The notes under the pieces were generated by a model that saw only the letters and a program-made list of their open reading frames with translations, searched no databases and was not told the DNA's origin. From Apiotrichum sp. Y4204 (Eukaryota > Basidiomycota > Tremellomycetes > Trichosporonales > Trichosporonaceae): a stretch of 64,000 nucleotides of DNA. The DNA is taken from positions 186,001 to 250,000 of the forward strand of contig JAMYHL010000047.1 in the NCBI GenBank assembly GCA_025531455.1, written 5' to 3'. Made by a program: the position numbers and the translations under genes. Below, in pieces: positions 9,731 to 21,802 of the stretch (within the stretch, counting starts at the first letter, position 1; each line of letters starts with the position of its first letter).

Positions 9731-12700
9731 ATGTTCGAGCCACCGCTCGTCATCCCCTTCTTACCAGACGTCCATGTTGGTGGTGCACTCCCTACGGCAC
9801 CCGTGGCTATCGCGGCCTGGTCTACGGGCACCACCAAGCGGCTGGCACTAGCTGGAGACGACAACAGCGTGTGGATCATACCAGCCAGTACCAATGGGCA
9901 ATCAGATCCCATCCCACCACCTCTCAGCCTCACAATACCCGTTCCGAGCCACGGAAATGGTAGCGGCGGAGCAAAGTCGGCGAGCCCTGGCCGCTGGAGC
10001 CTGAACCAGGGCGCTCAATCACGACCACGAACAATGTCGAACGCCAGCTCAATCATCTCATGCTCGTCTCGCGGGGGGAAGCGTATGTTCTCGCCGACTT
10101 CTTCGAGTGTGACGCTTGCCCCAGCGCCCGCTCTGAGTCCTGTGGCAGCAGAACCGGAGCCGCCCGACTCACACGCGCCCTCAAGCTCGAACCGGAGCCG
10201 CGCGGAGCTTCTCGATTCGCTCAAACTCCAGGTTGAGGACGACGACCGGTCAAGCCTCGGTCTCGGGCTCGCAGGCCTCACGCGGCGCGGGCTTAATGTT
10301 CACGGTAAAGATGATTTTGAAGGGAGCTCGTCCCGCGAACGCGAGACTGTTTCTGCGGGTTCGCAGTCCTCGGAGAGCACTGGGTTCGCACCCGGCCACA
10401 CACGTGCACGCACGCTGTCTCGTCTGTCGGGGTTCTGGACAAGTAAAGAAGACGACGAGCAGGCTTCACGCGCCACACGGGAACACATCATGAGAGAAAT
10501 GGAGGTTGAGAAGGAAATGGCCCGTGAAGCCGCGGAAGACGCCAAGGAGGCTGAAGACTTGGAGGCCGTGAAGCGTGCCGAAGCGTCGACACCAATTCCT
10601 ATGACTTTGTGGAAGGATTCGAGAACGAACGACCAGTCGCAGACCCAAACGCCGCCCGTTCGGATTGTGCTCCCCGAGCCGGCACGGGGAGGTATTGTTC
10701 ATCTGGCGGCGTTTGAGGAAGCCGGCGTTCTCATTGTTCTCCGCGACGTTGGGTTACTCGACATCATTGTTCTTGCGGATCTCGCGCTTACTCATCATGT
10801 GGACCTTGGCGCGGCAGGACTAAAGGAAGATGGGAAGCAGTTTCACCTTACACCTCAGTGGACCTGGCGTCGCATACATCTTGCGACACGCGACGAGGTG
10901 AGTAAGCCACACCCTTACACGCTGACTCTAGGGAACTCTGGTAGTTTGCCACGGTGTACCAGCACCCACAACTGGGCCCAGCCCTAATGGAGAGGTAACC
11001 CGCGTTGTTATGCTTGCATTACCCGGGCTTGAATGTGCAGCAACTCTCGATCTCCCCGGAATCGGAGACGTAGGCGTGTCTTCCAGCGGCGAAGGTGAGG
11101 TGTACTAGTCAATCGTGGCTGACCACTCAGCAAGCTATCTCCTACATGCCACCCCTATGTCGATTATGTCGTACCGCATTATATTCCCCCGCTCATCCCC
11201 GCCAACTCGAGAGACAACACCTCGCCCACCGAGATCTCCTTCGTCGCGCCCGCCGAAGTCTCCGCTGTCCCAATCTTCAGTGCCTCTCCTCCATGTTCCA
11301 AACCGCGCCGCAGCAGACTCTCATCATCATGAATCCAGTCTGACGCGCTTTCTTAGCACGAGACGTATTTCTACCCGCAAGCACGAGCCGGCAACACGCA
11401 TCCCTCAACCGGGGGTAGACGGTGGTGTCGAGTGTCATCGTGACGGAGGGGGTCACTGGTCGGCTATCCGTCTGCACGATAACGGGCAAGGCATTGGTGT
11501 CGCTGATGGCCACGTCGAGGCGTTCGAATTTGACGGCACAAAACTCTCAGTGCAGGGCACTATCCCCGTAACTGACGCCGTCCAAGACGTGACGTTTACA
11601 TCTGGGTGGCACGACGTTGTGCTAGTGACAGACACGGAAAGTCAGGTGCTGGGCCGCGAAGGACGCAGCACCTCAGGCCAGACATGGAACAACCGCAAGA
11701 ATTATGCTGCACATGCGGCACACATTGCCACAGGAACCCTGTACGCTGTGGAACCGGACGCAGTCACAAGCGTCGACTTGGGCCCACTGGAGCGTCGAGT
11801 GGAGGCAAAGCTCGCACCAACTATTGCCGGCGAGCATATCTGTCCCTTGGGTGCAGATGTCATATTTGCTGCTGATGAGGCGGGGAATATGCGCCAGCAG
11901 ACACTGGCGAGCTATCTGTGCCGTTTGAGGCAGGAGGACGGCCTTAGTGCCGACCGCTCTGACTCGCCAGTCACTTGCTCGACCACCGTCGAGTCCGAGT
12001 ACGCGGTGGGGGGCCGGTTTCTCATTGCTGGAGATGGGGATGGCACAATAAGGATTTGGGATGCTCGGTAAGTGGGAGTGTGGTTCGACGTTTGAGTGTG
12101 TGATACGGTCAAGCAAGTACTGACGACAGACCATTCCGCCTCTGTGGATCCTGGACACTGTTTGACGACCCTGTTTGTTCTGTCACACCACTCCACATGG
12201 AGCAAGCAGGGAAGCTACGGAATGGTGTGCTTCTGACTTCCTTGCGTGGCTCCGTGGCGGTCGTCTCTCTGCGTGAGATGGAGGAAGTGTTTCTTCTTCC
12301 AGCAGCACGCGCCCCTCTCACACGCATATTTGTTGGCGGCGAGGACATTATGCTCGCATACGCCAACGGCAAAGCTCGTGTGTGGAATGTGGAGACGCGT
12401 GAGTTCCGCCGTAGCACAGGATTCGACTCGGCCGAGGACATGCTCGACTCTGGCTGGTGGGCAGAAGTGCCATTCGCAGAGCAGGATTTCCTCGACTGTC
12501 CAGTTACCAAGGCGACTGGGACAGTGCCAGTGGGAAGTGATCTGGGTCGGCTGCTTCAGCTTGATTTACGACGGCTGGGTGGATGGTTGCATCGACGAGG
12601 CGAAGATGGCCCGATTCCTGCCCTTCGTGGGCTTCTCTCCTTGTTTCTCACGTTTGGTGTCAACCCCGGAATCGACGAGGTGTGCACTTCTACACTGGGC

Positions 12701-14432
12701 ATCAGCCCACCCGCAATGTCCGTGGCAATGGGTCTAGAAGGACCCTACCAAGCGGTCGAGGTTGCCTACGCCACTCCGGCTGCGGCCTGGCGCGTCTCTC
12801 CCACGGTAACCGGGTTGCGCCAGCTCGCAATCGTCACTCTTCTACGTCCATTCTTGGACTCCCCGGAACACGAGCGCGCGGCTGCCGATGTGATTGCATA
12901 CTACACGGCCTGTCTTCCTGAAGACGCAATGGAAGCTGAGCTTGAGCTCTTCGCAGCATTCTACCTTGACTCGTCGAGTGATGTGCACCAAGCCGCGCGT
13001 ATGCTCTTTGCCGCTCGTCTCAGTCGCATGTCAAATGACCGCATTGCTGCGCTTATTGCTGATCAACAAAACCTGCGTGAGTGGACTGCATCAGAGCTCA
13101 TGAGATCGAGGTGGGACGATCCGCTGACTGTAGTACCCGCTCTTGCACCGCAGGAGCTGAAGATGGGCGAGGCAGCTGCTCGCGCCCTGACAATGATTGG
13201 CGGTATGGCGCTACAGCGCTTCGAGTGCATGACACCTTCGTGAGTAGGAGTTGCACATGGAGCTACACAAGCAACTTTAATCATATCATTCCCTGCTCAC
13301 TGCCAGGTCACTCAAAGCCGTTGCCGAGTCCATCTCTCTGTATCTTCACGATCCGTCAACGACGCACGTCACATTGGCCATTGAGTTGTGTTCGAAGGGA
13401 TTTTCCACGTGGCAGACATATCTGGACCCGATGGGCGTCCTCCGCCGGCTCTTCTACCTTTCCACCCACAAAGACAATAGTGGTGCGAACATTGCGGCCA
13501 TCGCTCGACTGGCGGTCCTGCATGTTGCGAACTCAAACGCTCCTCTGTTCATGTCGACGCTTTCCATGGATATCCTCGATGCGAAGTCCCTTGAGGGTCG
13601 CACAGCTATCATGAAGCTCTGTGTCTTTATGGCGCGTAAACGTCCGGCCCTACTGGAGAACGGTCTTCCGCGCATCTGTGAGGCTATCGTCAAGAGCCTT
13701 GATCCCAACGCTGGAAAGATGCGCGACGACGTATGGGAGGCTGCAACCGTCATTCTCAATGAGCTGGTCCAAGCGTGAGTATCCCGGAAGGTAGAGACCG
13801 AGCGGGGCGACATCGCTGTCTCCCATCCTCCCGGACACTCCCGGCCCCTGCTGATTTCAGTTTCACCACAATTGATTTCCACTCGGGCACGCAGAAACTG
13901 GCAGTCGGCACGCATGAAGGCGCGGTGATCATGTATGACTTGAAGTCTGCATCGCGGTTATACGTACTTGAGGCACACAAAGGTCCAGTGAGCGCCGTCG
14001 CCTTCTCGCCAGACGGTCGGCGCCTCGTTACGGTTTCCCTTGTCGATCACACAGTAACTGTCTGGAAGGTCGGAAGCTCCCTGAGTGGCTTCTTCAATGT
14101 CGGTGGACCGCCTCGACAGGGCGGTAAACCAGGAGAGCCTTACAAGCGCATTCCGTTTGTACGGCCCAACGCCGGTGAGTTTCAAGGTGCCAGTGCCGAC
14201 GTCGTGCATTGCCGACGTTCGGTGACGGAGCGTTGTTGCCGCTCCACACACTGTGGGTTGGCTCCACCGTCCACAGCACCACTCGCAGTTCCACCCTTTT
14301 GTTCTCCAACAGCTAATTCAAGATCCAAACGAGGACACTGGTGCACTATCAGATGCGGTCATCCAGTGGCGTGGGAACCGACAGGCGCTGGTGACGATCA
14401 AGGAGACGGCGCTCAATTTTGAGACGACTTGA
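9731..14432 (+). CDS. WDR7 / rabconnectin-3 beta homologue, WD40 protein
   Basis: Predicted exons are 9731-10897, 10932-11094, 11131-12067, 12130-13239, 13307-13774, 13861-14174 and 14323-14432, about 1422 aa, close to the length of animal WDR7. The middle has an IWDAR WD repeat ending near residue 755, followed by LAYANGKARVWNVETREFRR. After a long helical region the C-terminus carries FHSGTQKLAVGTHEGAVIMYDL, VLEAHKGPVSAVAFSPDGRRL and VWKVGSSLSGFF, then ALVTIKETALNFET, in the order seen in WDR7. Rabconnectin-3 complexes (Rav1-Wdr7 in fungi) assemble and regulate the V-ATPase. Exon 3 is uncertain: between about 11135 and 11450 another frame looks more coding, so introns or a frameshift may be missed (see findings). 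The last intron acceptor is also weak. Identity is firmer than the exact exon structure. Confidence 0.8.
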
Positions 14433-14554
14433 GCGAGATGAAGTGGACTTGTACGATACAGCTCGTTGTGATTGATATAAGAGGCGACTGACATGGCTCC
14501 TCCCAATCCACTAACCTCATCTCTCTTATCTTCCCCTCCTCCACGTTTGTTAAC

Positions 14555-16249
14555 ATGTTCACGCTGGCGCTGGTCGCCCTGACTCTCACAACCATCAACG
14601 CGCTGCCAACTCGCTGGGCGAGCGCTGGTAGCACGACCAGCTCCGAGAAGGTTGCGTCGGTTCGCCACGCTTCTCCAACGAAGACCACACTCTTTGGTTC
14701 GTGTCTTGTTTTCGTCGGTCTCCCTGTCTTCCTAAGCTACCCGGTTCACATCGTGTTCATCTGGACTAACGCTTCAGGTCGCACGCTTCTTACCTACTAC
14801 GACATACCGGACCTCAACAGATACCCGGGCGGTTCCACATTTGACTTCAAGAACTGCCAGCATTCCGAGATCAATGTTATCTCTCAGCGTGCTTCGACGG
14901 GCGCACCCAAGGCTCGTCACTGGCGCCGCCAGGCAGATGCCGGCGTTGATTACGGCGGAGCCGACGTGACCAACACCGGTATGGACAGTACGGCTGCTGA
15001 AACCGACGCTGTTGCGGATTCTGCGGACGCCAGCTTTCGTACCGCTGCTACGGATGCTGCGTCTGACGCAGCTGGCACAAAGTCTGATAGTCGCTCGATT
15101 GGTGGCGGCCCTTCGTTGGGCGCCGACTCGTCGGGCTCCACTTCCACTCCTGATCTCACGGCTTCCCCCGCTACTTCCGAATCGACGGATACTGCCTTAC
15201 CGATAGCTGAACCTACCGGCTTCCCAGATTCATCAGCTACAGAGTCGTTCCCGAGCACTGCGGATACGCCCAGCACAGAAAGCGGATCCTCTGTGATGAC
15301 AACGGGATCGCCAAGCTCTTCCGAAACAACTGAACCGTTCACAACCTCCAAAAGGACAGGCTACCCGGGCAAGAAGCACAAGAATACTTTCCACAAGTCA
15401 TCTGGCGGCACTCGTGGAAGGTCAGATGGCTCCCGCAAATCTGAAAAGTCTCGAACCAAATCTGATGCGCCTCATGGGTCCCACGTCTCAAACCCATCGG
15501 ATGAAGACGGTGCTTTCTCCGCTTCACCTGGCGGCAACTCGTCTTCTGCGACGGCCGGCAATTGCGCCACTACGAGCTTGGCAGCCACAAACGGGACCAA
15601 CAGCACCGACGTTACCGGGACCCAGTCGAATGTCACGCTACTCAGCTCCTCCCTGCCTGACTCTGTCGACCCTAACGCGACCAATTGCGTTGACGCGGCA
15701 GCAACGTCGACCTCCGCACCAATTGACCCTGGTATGGGTGGCTCTACTACTTCCCCTCTCTTGTCAGACGCTGCACAGCTCGACACTGAGTCAACCTCGA
15801 CTGACTTGGCGAGGCTCCCAATGAACCCGCAACTTGCCAAGGTCACCGGGCCCCCGTCCCACTCAGGAACGGTCGGCATCCAACACATGATTCCATCTCC
15901 GGGTCCTTTGGCGATCTCCTCCATGACTGCGACAGCCCCTGATACAGGTACCGGCGCATCTCTTACTCGCCGCACCGACGGTGACTCATCTGGTGACGCA
16001 GAAACCACAGACAACGCGTTTGAAACCGAGTCAGAAGATCCTCAGGCGGGATCTACCGAACAAGCGGGACCAATCTCTGGTGTTTTCTCGGACCGCTCCG
16101 GTTCCACCAGTTGTGAGGCTGATTCAAGTGTCTCGGGCGACAGCAACGGGGCGTCCGAATCAGATGAAACTGGCGGCTCAACCACGTCCGAGGACCTCGG
16201 CAATCCAGTGACTACCACAGCGGCCGCCGAAGACACTTCAGATGTGTGA
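14555..16249 (+). CDS. Ser/Thr-rich secreted protein of unknown function
   Basis: The frame is open from 14555 to 16249 (564 codons); an 81-nt intron at 14697-14777, ending CTAAC..TTCAG, probably splits it into exons 14555-14696 and 14778-16249 (537 aa). Residues 1-16 (MFTLALVALTLTTINA) form a signal peptide. A short folded-looking block follows (RTLLTYYDIPDLNRYPGG, with a Cys in KNCQHSEIN), and everything after about residue 110 is Ser, Thr, Gly, Asp and Ala, expected to be heavily O-mannosylated, with scattered N-glycosylation sequons near the middle. No C-terminal GPI signal is seen. A basic patch (GKKHKNTFHKSSGGTRGRSDG) interrupts the acidic stretch. It resembles cell-wall or mucin-like surface proteins in composition only. 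The start lies 122 bp after the WDR7 stop, so the promoter is short. Confidence 0.7.
   Translation: MFTLALVALTLTTINALPTRWASAGSTTSSEKVASVRHASPTKTTLFGSCLVFVGLPVFLSYPVHIVFIWTNASGRTLLTYYDIPDLNRYPGGSTFDFKNCQHSEINVISQRASTGAPKARHWRRQADAGVDYGGADVTNTGMDSTAAETDAVADSADASFRTAATDAASDAAGTKSDSRSIGGGPSLGADSSGSTSTPDLTASPATSESTDTALPIAEPTGFPDSSATESFPSTADTPSTESGSSVMTTGSPSSSETTEPFTTSKRTGYPGKKHKNTFHKSSGGTRGRSDGSRKSEKSRTKSDAPHGSHVSNPSDEDGAFSASPGGNSSSATAGNCATTSLAATNGTNSTDVTGTQSNVTLLSSSLPDSVDPNATNCVDAAATSTSAPIDPGMGGSTTSPLLSDAAQLDTESTSTDLARLPMNPQLAKVTGPPSHSGTVGIQHMIPSPGPLAISSMTATAPDTGTGASLTRRTDGDSSGDAETTDNAFETESEDPQAGSTEQAGPISGVFSDRSGSTSCEADSSVSGDSNGASESDETGGSTTSEDLGNPVTTTAAAEDTSDV
14697..14777 (+). other. Probable in-frame intron, multiple of three
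   Basis: The segment starts GTTCGT and ends with a CTAAC branch-like site and TTCAG. It is 81 nt and free of stops in the coding frame, so retention would insert a hydrophobic stretch (SCLVFVGLPVFLSYPVHIVF) after the mature N-terminus. The donor is non-consensus, so whether it is removed is uncertain. Confidence 0.5.
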
Positions 16250-17000
16250 GAGAGAGAGCTCTAGCACACTGTGTGTCGCTCGACCGAAGGGCCGACTTCG
16301 CGTCCCACATTTCAATCGCATCTCACTTTGAGAGTGATGTGCATCGTCCTCTTGTAACTCACCGTCTGCGCCATCGAAAATTCATATCTTCCGTGTTGAT
16401 GAGCCGTCCTGCTGGTCAGGGGCGATAAGATAACGATGTACAACGCGGCATTCTACATGCATAGCCGGGTTGTCTGTCATGTCTCCTCAATCTATGTACT
16501 CACATTCTCATACCTGAACATCTCACTTTCCACATCTCATGTGATGTGTGACCCATGAATAACATCCAGCATGTCTCGCACCACCAGCGCCACCTTGCAA
16601 GACCTTGCACCAAATACATGATGCATACACACACATCGCAAATGAGAACTGTCCCAGGTGTCTAAACGGTCACAATTCTACATCCCACATCCGTGGTTGT
16701 TCAATTGCACACACAACTCTGGACACTACGCACACGTTACTTTCCAAACGGACACACGACTTGGCCCATTCGGACACATCCCGCATCACCCATTGTTCAT
16801 CTTGTGTCAGAGGTGCTTGGCCTCGCAAGCAAGGACGGAGAAACTACGGCTGACCTTGACTGTATATTTACAGCCCTTGCCCTTTCTTCCTTCTGCCTTC
16901 CTAACACTCTCTCACCCTTTCCTCTCACTCCTATCATCCTTGCTCTTGACACTCCCCTGTACCCAACCTCTTCACACTTTGAAGCTTCACCATCGTCACC
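16250..17000. other. Intergenic region
   Basis: The 3' flank of the Ser/Thr-rich gene and the promoter of the GH18-like gene. The last 150 bp before 17001 are pyrimidine-rich (CTTCC, CTCTCACCC runs), typical of fungal leaders near the transcription start. No gene was seen. Confidence 0.55.
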
Positions 17001-19192
17001 ATGCTCCTCATCATCGTGGCCCTCGTGGTCACGTTCTTATCCGTCGCTTTAGCCAGTCCCATCGCCGTCTCCGAGGACATGGTGGTGCGTTCCAACTGCC
17101 CCAACGGCCCTTTCCGCTGCAACGGCAAGCACTTTGAAGGTAAGTCAAATCCATGTTCCCAGCTATAGTGAGCATCGGTTTCCATTGCCCCACTTGGGTC
17201 ACTTTATTGCCAAGTTTCTCTCGGGACTTTTCCCAACAGTGGCACTGGCATGACTGAAACTTCTTCCCCTCTCTATCTTTACTGCCTCTGCTCGACTTGG
17301 TTGTACTTTGTTCAACGATTATTGATGCTAACGACAGTCTGCGACGGCAATGAATATAAACTCATGTGGGATTGCGACATTCCCGACAACCCCATGGTCA
17401 CTTGCTCGTGAGTGATGATTTTCGTTGACCATATCGAGAGTGATGTCTTGCTACAAAAGCTCTTCTTGTATGCGCCTCCAGATTGCTGATGTTCCAGGCT
17501 TGCCCCTATTCGTGGTTGCGCCCGTGCCAAAGATCTCGGCTGGATCATGCATTCTGATGACTCGGGAGACTGGCTCGGCCCCCCTGGGGCCACAGTGAAC
17601 CCGCTTCAGACCTACCCCCCGACCCAAGTCGTTCAAGCTGGACCTCTGGCCACAAACATCTTTATCGACGCTTTCAAGAAGTTTGGAACAATTTTGCCTT
17701 TTAGTGAAATCGAAATGGAGGTTCAGGCCCAAGATGTTGACATCAAGCCGGCCGAAGTCACCGACGAAGCTTCGTATTCCGATGGGTATTCCAACGATGT
17801 CCTTTATCGTAGGCTTGTTGGGTGGCCCAAGCCTTCAAAAACTTCTACCCTCACAAGCTCAACCACTGGCCCCAAGACGTCGACAGTCTCTAAGAGTGCA
17901 AACACTTCAGCAGTGCAGACGACTACGACTTCAATGTCCAGTGTTGCGCCTCGAAGCTCTTCTCCTTCTCCCAATTATGAGTATAATGCAGTCCTTACTC
18001 CTCCCCACAGGACCTTTTTTGCCGATCGTGAGTAAAGTCCGCTGAGTAAAAACTGAGAGATCAGCGTTTGGAAAGCTGCCCACCGTCCAGGAGCTCGAAG
18101 GTTTCAACCGCATTGTGATCAGTGGCTACAAAAATGGCGCTTCCTTTGGAGTGAGTTGTCACAAGAGTGCAAGAACCTAGTTGCTAACAGTTAGCACCTT
18201 GCGGCGATGGAGGCGAATGGTGATGGTCTTTTTTGGGAGTATGAGAACGCCGGTATCCGGGTGTTCCCTTCGATTATTCTCGATCAGTCTACTGCCCATC
18301 TCGCCGGCAATTTCGATGGGATGCTGGAGTATCTCAATAGCGCCACGGCCAGCCGCGGGCGTCTTCAGTTCATTAGGGGCTGGCATTTGGATTTCGAGCG
18401 TACGTTGTAAAACCGAATGTCAAGAACGCTAATCATTTCCAGAGGGTCATGAGAACCAGATGGATCGTAAGTAGCGTTAAATAACAGATCAAACATATGC
18501 TCACACAACCAGCCGCGATCATGTGCATGTCCCTGAAATCCACCTTTGTTTTCACCCCAGCGCGCTTTTGGTCTCTCTCATATGGTGAGCAAGATCAGAT
18601 GAAGGACATGCTAACCTCAGCCGTCTCGGCCTCATACTTTCACTCTCACCCCACAGGTCATGCTGGCATGTCCTGGCACTGGAACTACGATGTTATTCAC
18701 ATCAAGTTCTTTGGGAATGGAAACGCGTGGACCGATTGCAACGTGAGCGCTTGCGGGGATTCGAGACAGTTGAACAATACTAATTTTCGAGACTCTCGTC
18801 CACGATTCGACGGCTACTGGATACACGACTACCTCCCTGGAGGAGATCCGCCGTAATACCGTGAACGTCACTTCCGATGAGAGGGGAAGCCAGCTCGCAT
18901 TGGGCAAGCCCATCAATCCAAACACTGGCGGGTAAGTGCAATGCTGCCTTAACTTTGGGGCAGCACTTTCGACAAGTGTCAGCTAACCAGAAAGATATAT
19001 GGACATGGCAAGCCTTGGCCGGTGCTTCAAGCAGGCACACTGTGGAGGCATTCCCAGCTTTTCTCTTTGGGGAAGCGGCGATCTCGTGAGTGCAAACCGC
19101 CGGCATTCAGAAGCCAAGCTCACCAACAGTCCCCTAAAGTGGCACTCCAGGAGTTCAACAATGGGTTCAACTCCGTTTCTTGCTCATCGTAA
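17001..19192 (+). CDS. Secreted GH18-like (class III chitinase-type) protein with N-terminal Cys-rich domain
   Basis: Eleven predicted exons (17001-17139, 17338-17407, 17498-18027, 18065-18150, 18195-18399, 18443-18466, 18513-18584, 18657-18742, 18792-18931, 18995-19085, 19130-19192) give 501 aa. A signal peptide (about 1-18) is followed by a six-Cys module with FRCNGKHFEVCDG and a downstream W.C..C pattern like fungal chitin-binding modules (CBM19-type). A Ser/Thr linker leads to a barrel-like part with landmarks of class III GH18 enzymes: GIRVFPSIIL, GWHLDFE, HWNYDVIHIKFFGNG (compare VQFYNN) and GGIPSFSLWGSGD. In GH18 the catalytic motif is DGxDxDxE; here it reads RGWHLDFE, so the last Asp and the Glu remain but the first two Asp are gone. 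It may be a weak enzyme, a lectin-like relative, or another barrel family. The fold assignment is inference. Confidence 0.55.
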
Positions 19193-19954
19193 CGGTTTCA
19201 ATAACCGCTTTTCACGACTTAAACAACTTTGCTTTCACGTGTGCTGGGTGTCATTGACCACACCCGCCTCTTCAATGTCTCTTAATTTTCTACAACTCAG
19301 AATATTTCCCTTGTCCATTCTCTATCTCAGGTGCTCTCATTGCGGCGTATCTCATCCTATCTCATTGAAGGGGTCGCTAGCGATTGTGAACATCTCCGAG
19401 ATTTAGTGGTGTTGACACTCTTTGACATGCATTTCCTGTTTATTTTTCGAGTGGGTTGAGGGCAGTTTTCTACCACACAGCGCTTCATGGGTAACAAAAC
19501 GAGACCGTTTGTGCTTTTGGCGGTCCAGTCGGCGTAGTGCCGAGGAGGGTCAGTGTGTAGGTGTTCCGCGATCTGTACGATCTGTACGATGTTTCTAAGC
19601 CTCGTGTGCGCCACACATGCCACATCCGGATATACCTCAATTAAACATCCGAAACCGGGTGATCCGGGCATTTCATAATCTCCGCTTTCGTCGTTTGCCC
19701 TGTCTTGTGCGCCCTGTCGCTGTGGCTGCCCTGTTACTGCCAGCACATCCAACACGCTGTACGCTGTACGCTGTACACTGTACAGCGATCGATGCCGCGC
19801 GACATCTCACCAGACTTTCATCAACAAATCAATCTTCATATCTTCCCAACACCCCGTCGCTTTCTAGCTTCTTGTCTGTCCTCCTTTTGACTTCCGTTCG
19901 ATTTGTTCATTCGTTTGGTCTCGCGTGTTTCCGTTTTCGTTCGAGTTTCCCCAA
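19193..19954. other. Intergenic region with short tandem repeats
   Basis: The 3' flank of the GH18-like gene and the promoter of BFR1. It has a direct repeat GATCTGTAC at about 19570-19588 and a run of CGCTGTA units at 19752-19785, about 170-200 bp upstream of the BFR1 start. The last 100 bp are pyrimidine-rich. No gene was seen. Confidence 0.55.
19752..19785. repeat. Short tandem repeat of CGCTGTA
   Basis: About three consecutive 7-bp units (ACGCTGT ACGCTGT ACGCTGT), followed by a diverged ACACTGTACAG. It lies in the BFR1 promoter. A similar GTACACAGT repeat is found at about 22251-22277 in the promoter of the next gene. Confidence 0.7.
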
Positions 19955-21802
19955 ATGCCGCCCCCGACTGCCTCCCAAAAGCCCGGTGCCGTTCCCGCAA
20001 AGGCGGCCAACGGCAGCAACAGCGGTACCAAGGCGCCCGCTCACTCTGAGGAGCACGTCTCTGGCAAACCCGACCAGAACAAGTACAATGCTGAGCAGGA
20101 CGCCCTCAACAAGGAGATCGCGGCTCTCAAGACCAAGCTTGTGAGTGTTCGTTATGGCATGAAGGGAGTAAACTCTCCTGGACGCACGCGGAACGGTCAT
20201 GTAAGACGTCCGGCAAGACCCGGATAGATGCGTCTTGGTGTGGACACTCAAAACCGCACCTTGCCGTCTTACCACTGCTTGGCGGTTATTGTAGCTCCCT
20301 CAAAAGATGCCGGCTAACCCAGGCAGGACGCTGTCCGCTCGCGCATCTCCCTCTCCCAGGCGCCTGCCGGCAATGACCGTCGCTCCCAGCTCAAGGCTGA
20401 GATGGATGGCCTCAGGGGTGAACAGAGCAAGTTCAAGGCAGAGCGCAACAAGCTCTTTGATGAGCTGCGGAAGGTCCAGGACAGCGTCAACAAGAAGATT
20501 AAGGACCAGCAGGCGCAGCGCAGCAAGACCGGTTACAAGAACGTCGCCGAGATTGATGAGCGCATTCGGTGAGGGAAGATGGAAGACGAGTTACAGCTGA
20601 CCATTCAGCACTCTTGACCGCAGCGTTGAGGCCGGTACCATGAAGCTCGTGGACGAGAAGAAGGCTCTCCAGGAGATCACTACGCTCAAGCGTGCCCGCA
20701 AGGCTTTGGAGTCTTCGTCATCATCCGAAGATTCCATTGCCGCCGACAAGGCCCGGATCGAGGAGCTCAAGAAGAAGCTCGACGACCCGGAGGCCAAGAA
20801 GGTCAGCGAGAAGTTCGACTCCCTCAAGAAGGAGATGGACGAGCTCCGTGCGGAGGGCGACAAGGCGTACCAGGAGCGTAACAAGCTCTTTGATGAGCGC
20901 ACGGCCCTCTCTACCAAGATGGTGAGTAGCTTTTTCATGGTCTAAAACTGACATATAGGATGAGCTCTATGCCAAGAAGCGCGAGCTCAACCAGACTTTC
21001 CACGAGGAGAAGGACAAGTACTACGCCAAGGTTCAGGCCATCCGTCAAGCCCGCCAGGAGCGTTTCAAGGCTGAAAAGGCCAAGGAGGAGGCATCTCGTC
21101 GGGATGAGGAGATTGTCCGTTTGCGTGAGGAGGCCAAGATGCCCGCTTACGCTGCGGAGATCGAGGACTGCCGCATTCTTATCAACTACTTCAGCGGCAA
21201 GTCTGGTGGCGAGGTCCCTGAGACGAGCACAGGTGGCTCCTCCAAGGAGCCACAGATTGCTGGCGTTAAGCAGCTTGAGGTGCGCCAGGTTACCAACGAC
21301 TTCGAAGGCATGGTCATCAAGAAGAAGGATCAGGACCTTGAGGGCTTCTTCGGAGGCAGCGGAAAGGGCAAGAAGAAGGGCGGCAAGAAGAGCGGTGCTT
21401 CCGCCAATGCCTCGGGCACCGCCACCCCGTCCACCCCGTCCAACACCTCTGACGCTATCAACCTCCCCATGAACCTTCTCTCGGCTCTACTTGCGTTCGG
21501 CATCTCCCCGCCCACCGGCAAGGACGACATCCCGCGTGCAGTCTCGGATCTCGAGACAAAGAAGGCTTGGTTCGAGGCCAACTCGGAGGCTAAGACCAAG
21601 GCTGAGATTGAGCGTGTGGAGAAGGTTGTTGCGAAAATGCAGAAGAAGAATGCTGCCGCTACGGAGGGTGACGAGGAGGAGGAGGAGGGTAAGTCCCATT
21701 TCCGAAGTCATGCTGGAATACAGTGCAGAAAATAAACTGAGCTGACCCCTTTTAGCACCGGTGGACAAGGTAGAGCAGATGGAGGAGGTCAAGGCCGAGT
21801 AG
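19955..21802 (+). CDS. BFR1: Nuclear segregation protein Bfr1
   Basis: Exons are 19955-20140, 20327-20568, 20609-20921, 20959-21688 and 21756-21802, giving 505 aa. Bfr1 is a coiled-coil protein that associates with polysomes and mRNP complexes at the ER and supports secretion and chromosome segregation in yeast. After a Pro/Ala-rich N-terminus the protein is a long charged coiled coil (about 40-320) rich in Lys and Glu, with the family blocks RSRISLSQ, KNVAEIDERIR and MKLVDEKKALQEI. Further on come QIRQARQERFKAEKAK and EIEDCRILINYF, then a KGKKKGGKK patch and a final helical segment ending EEVKAE. Exon phases are consistent throughout. The very biased C-ending codons suggest strong expression. 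Confidence 0.9.
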
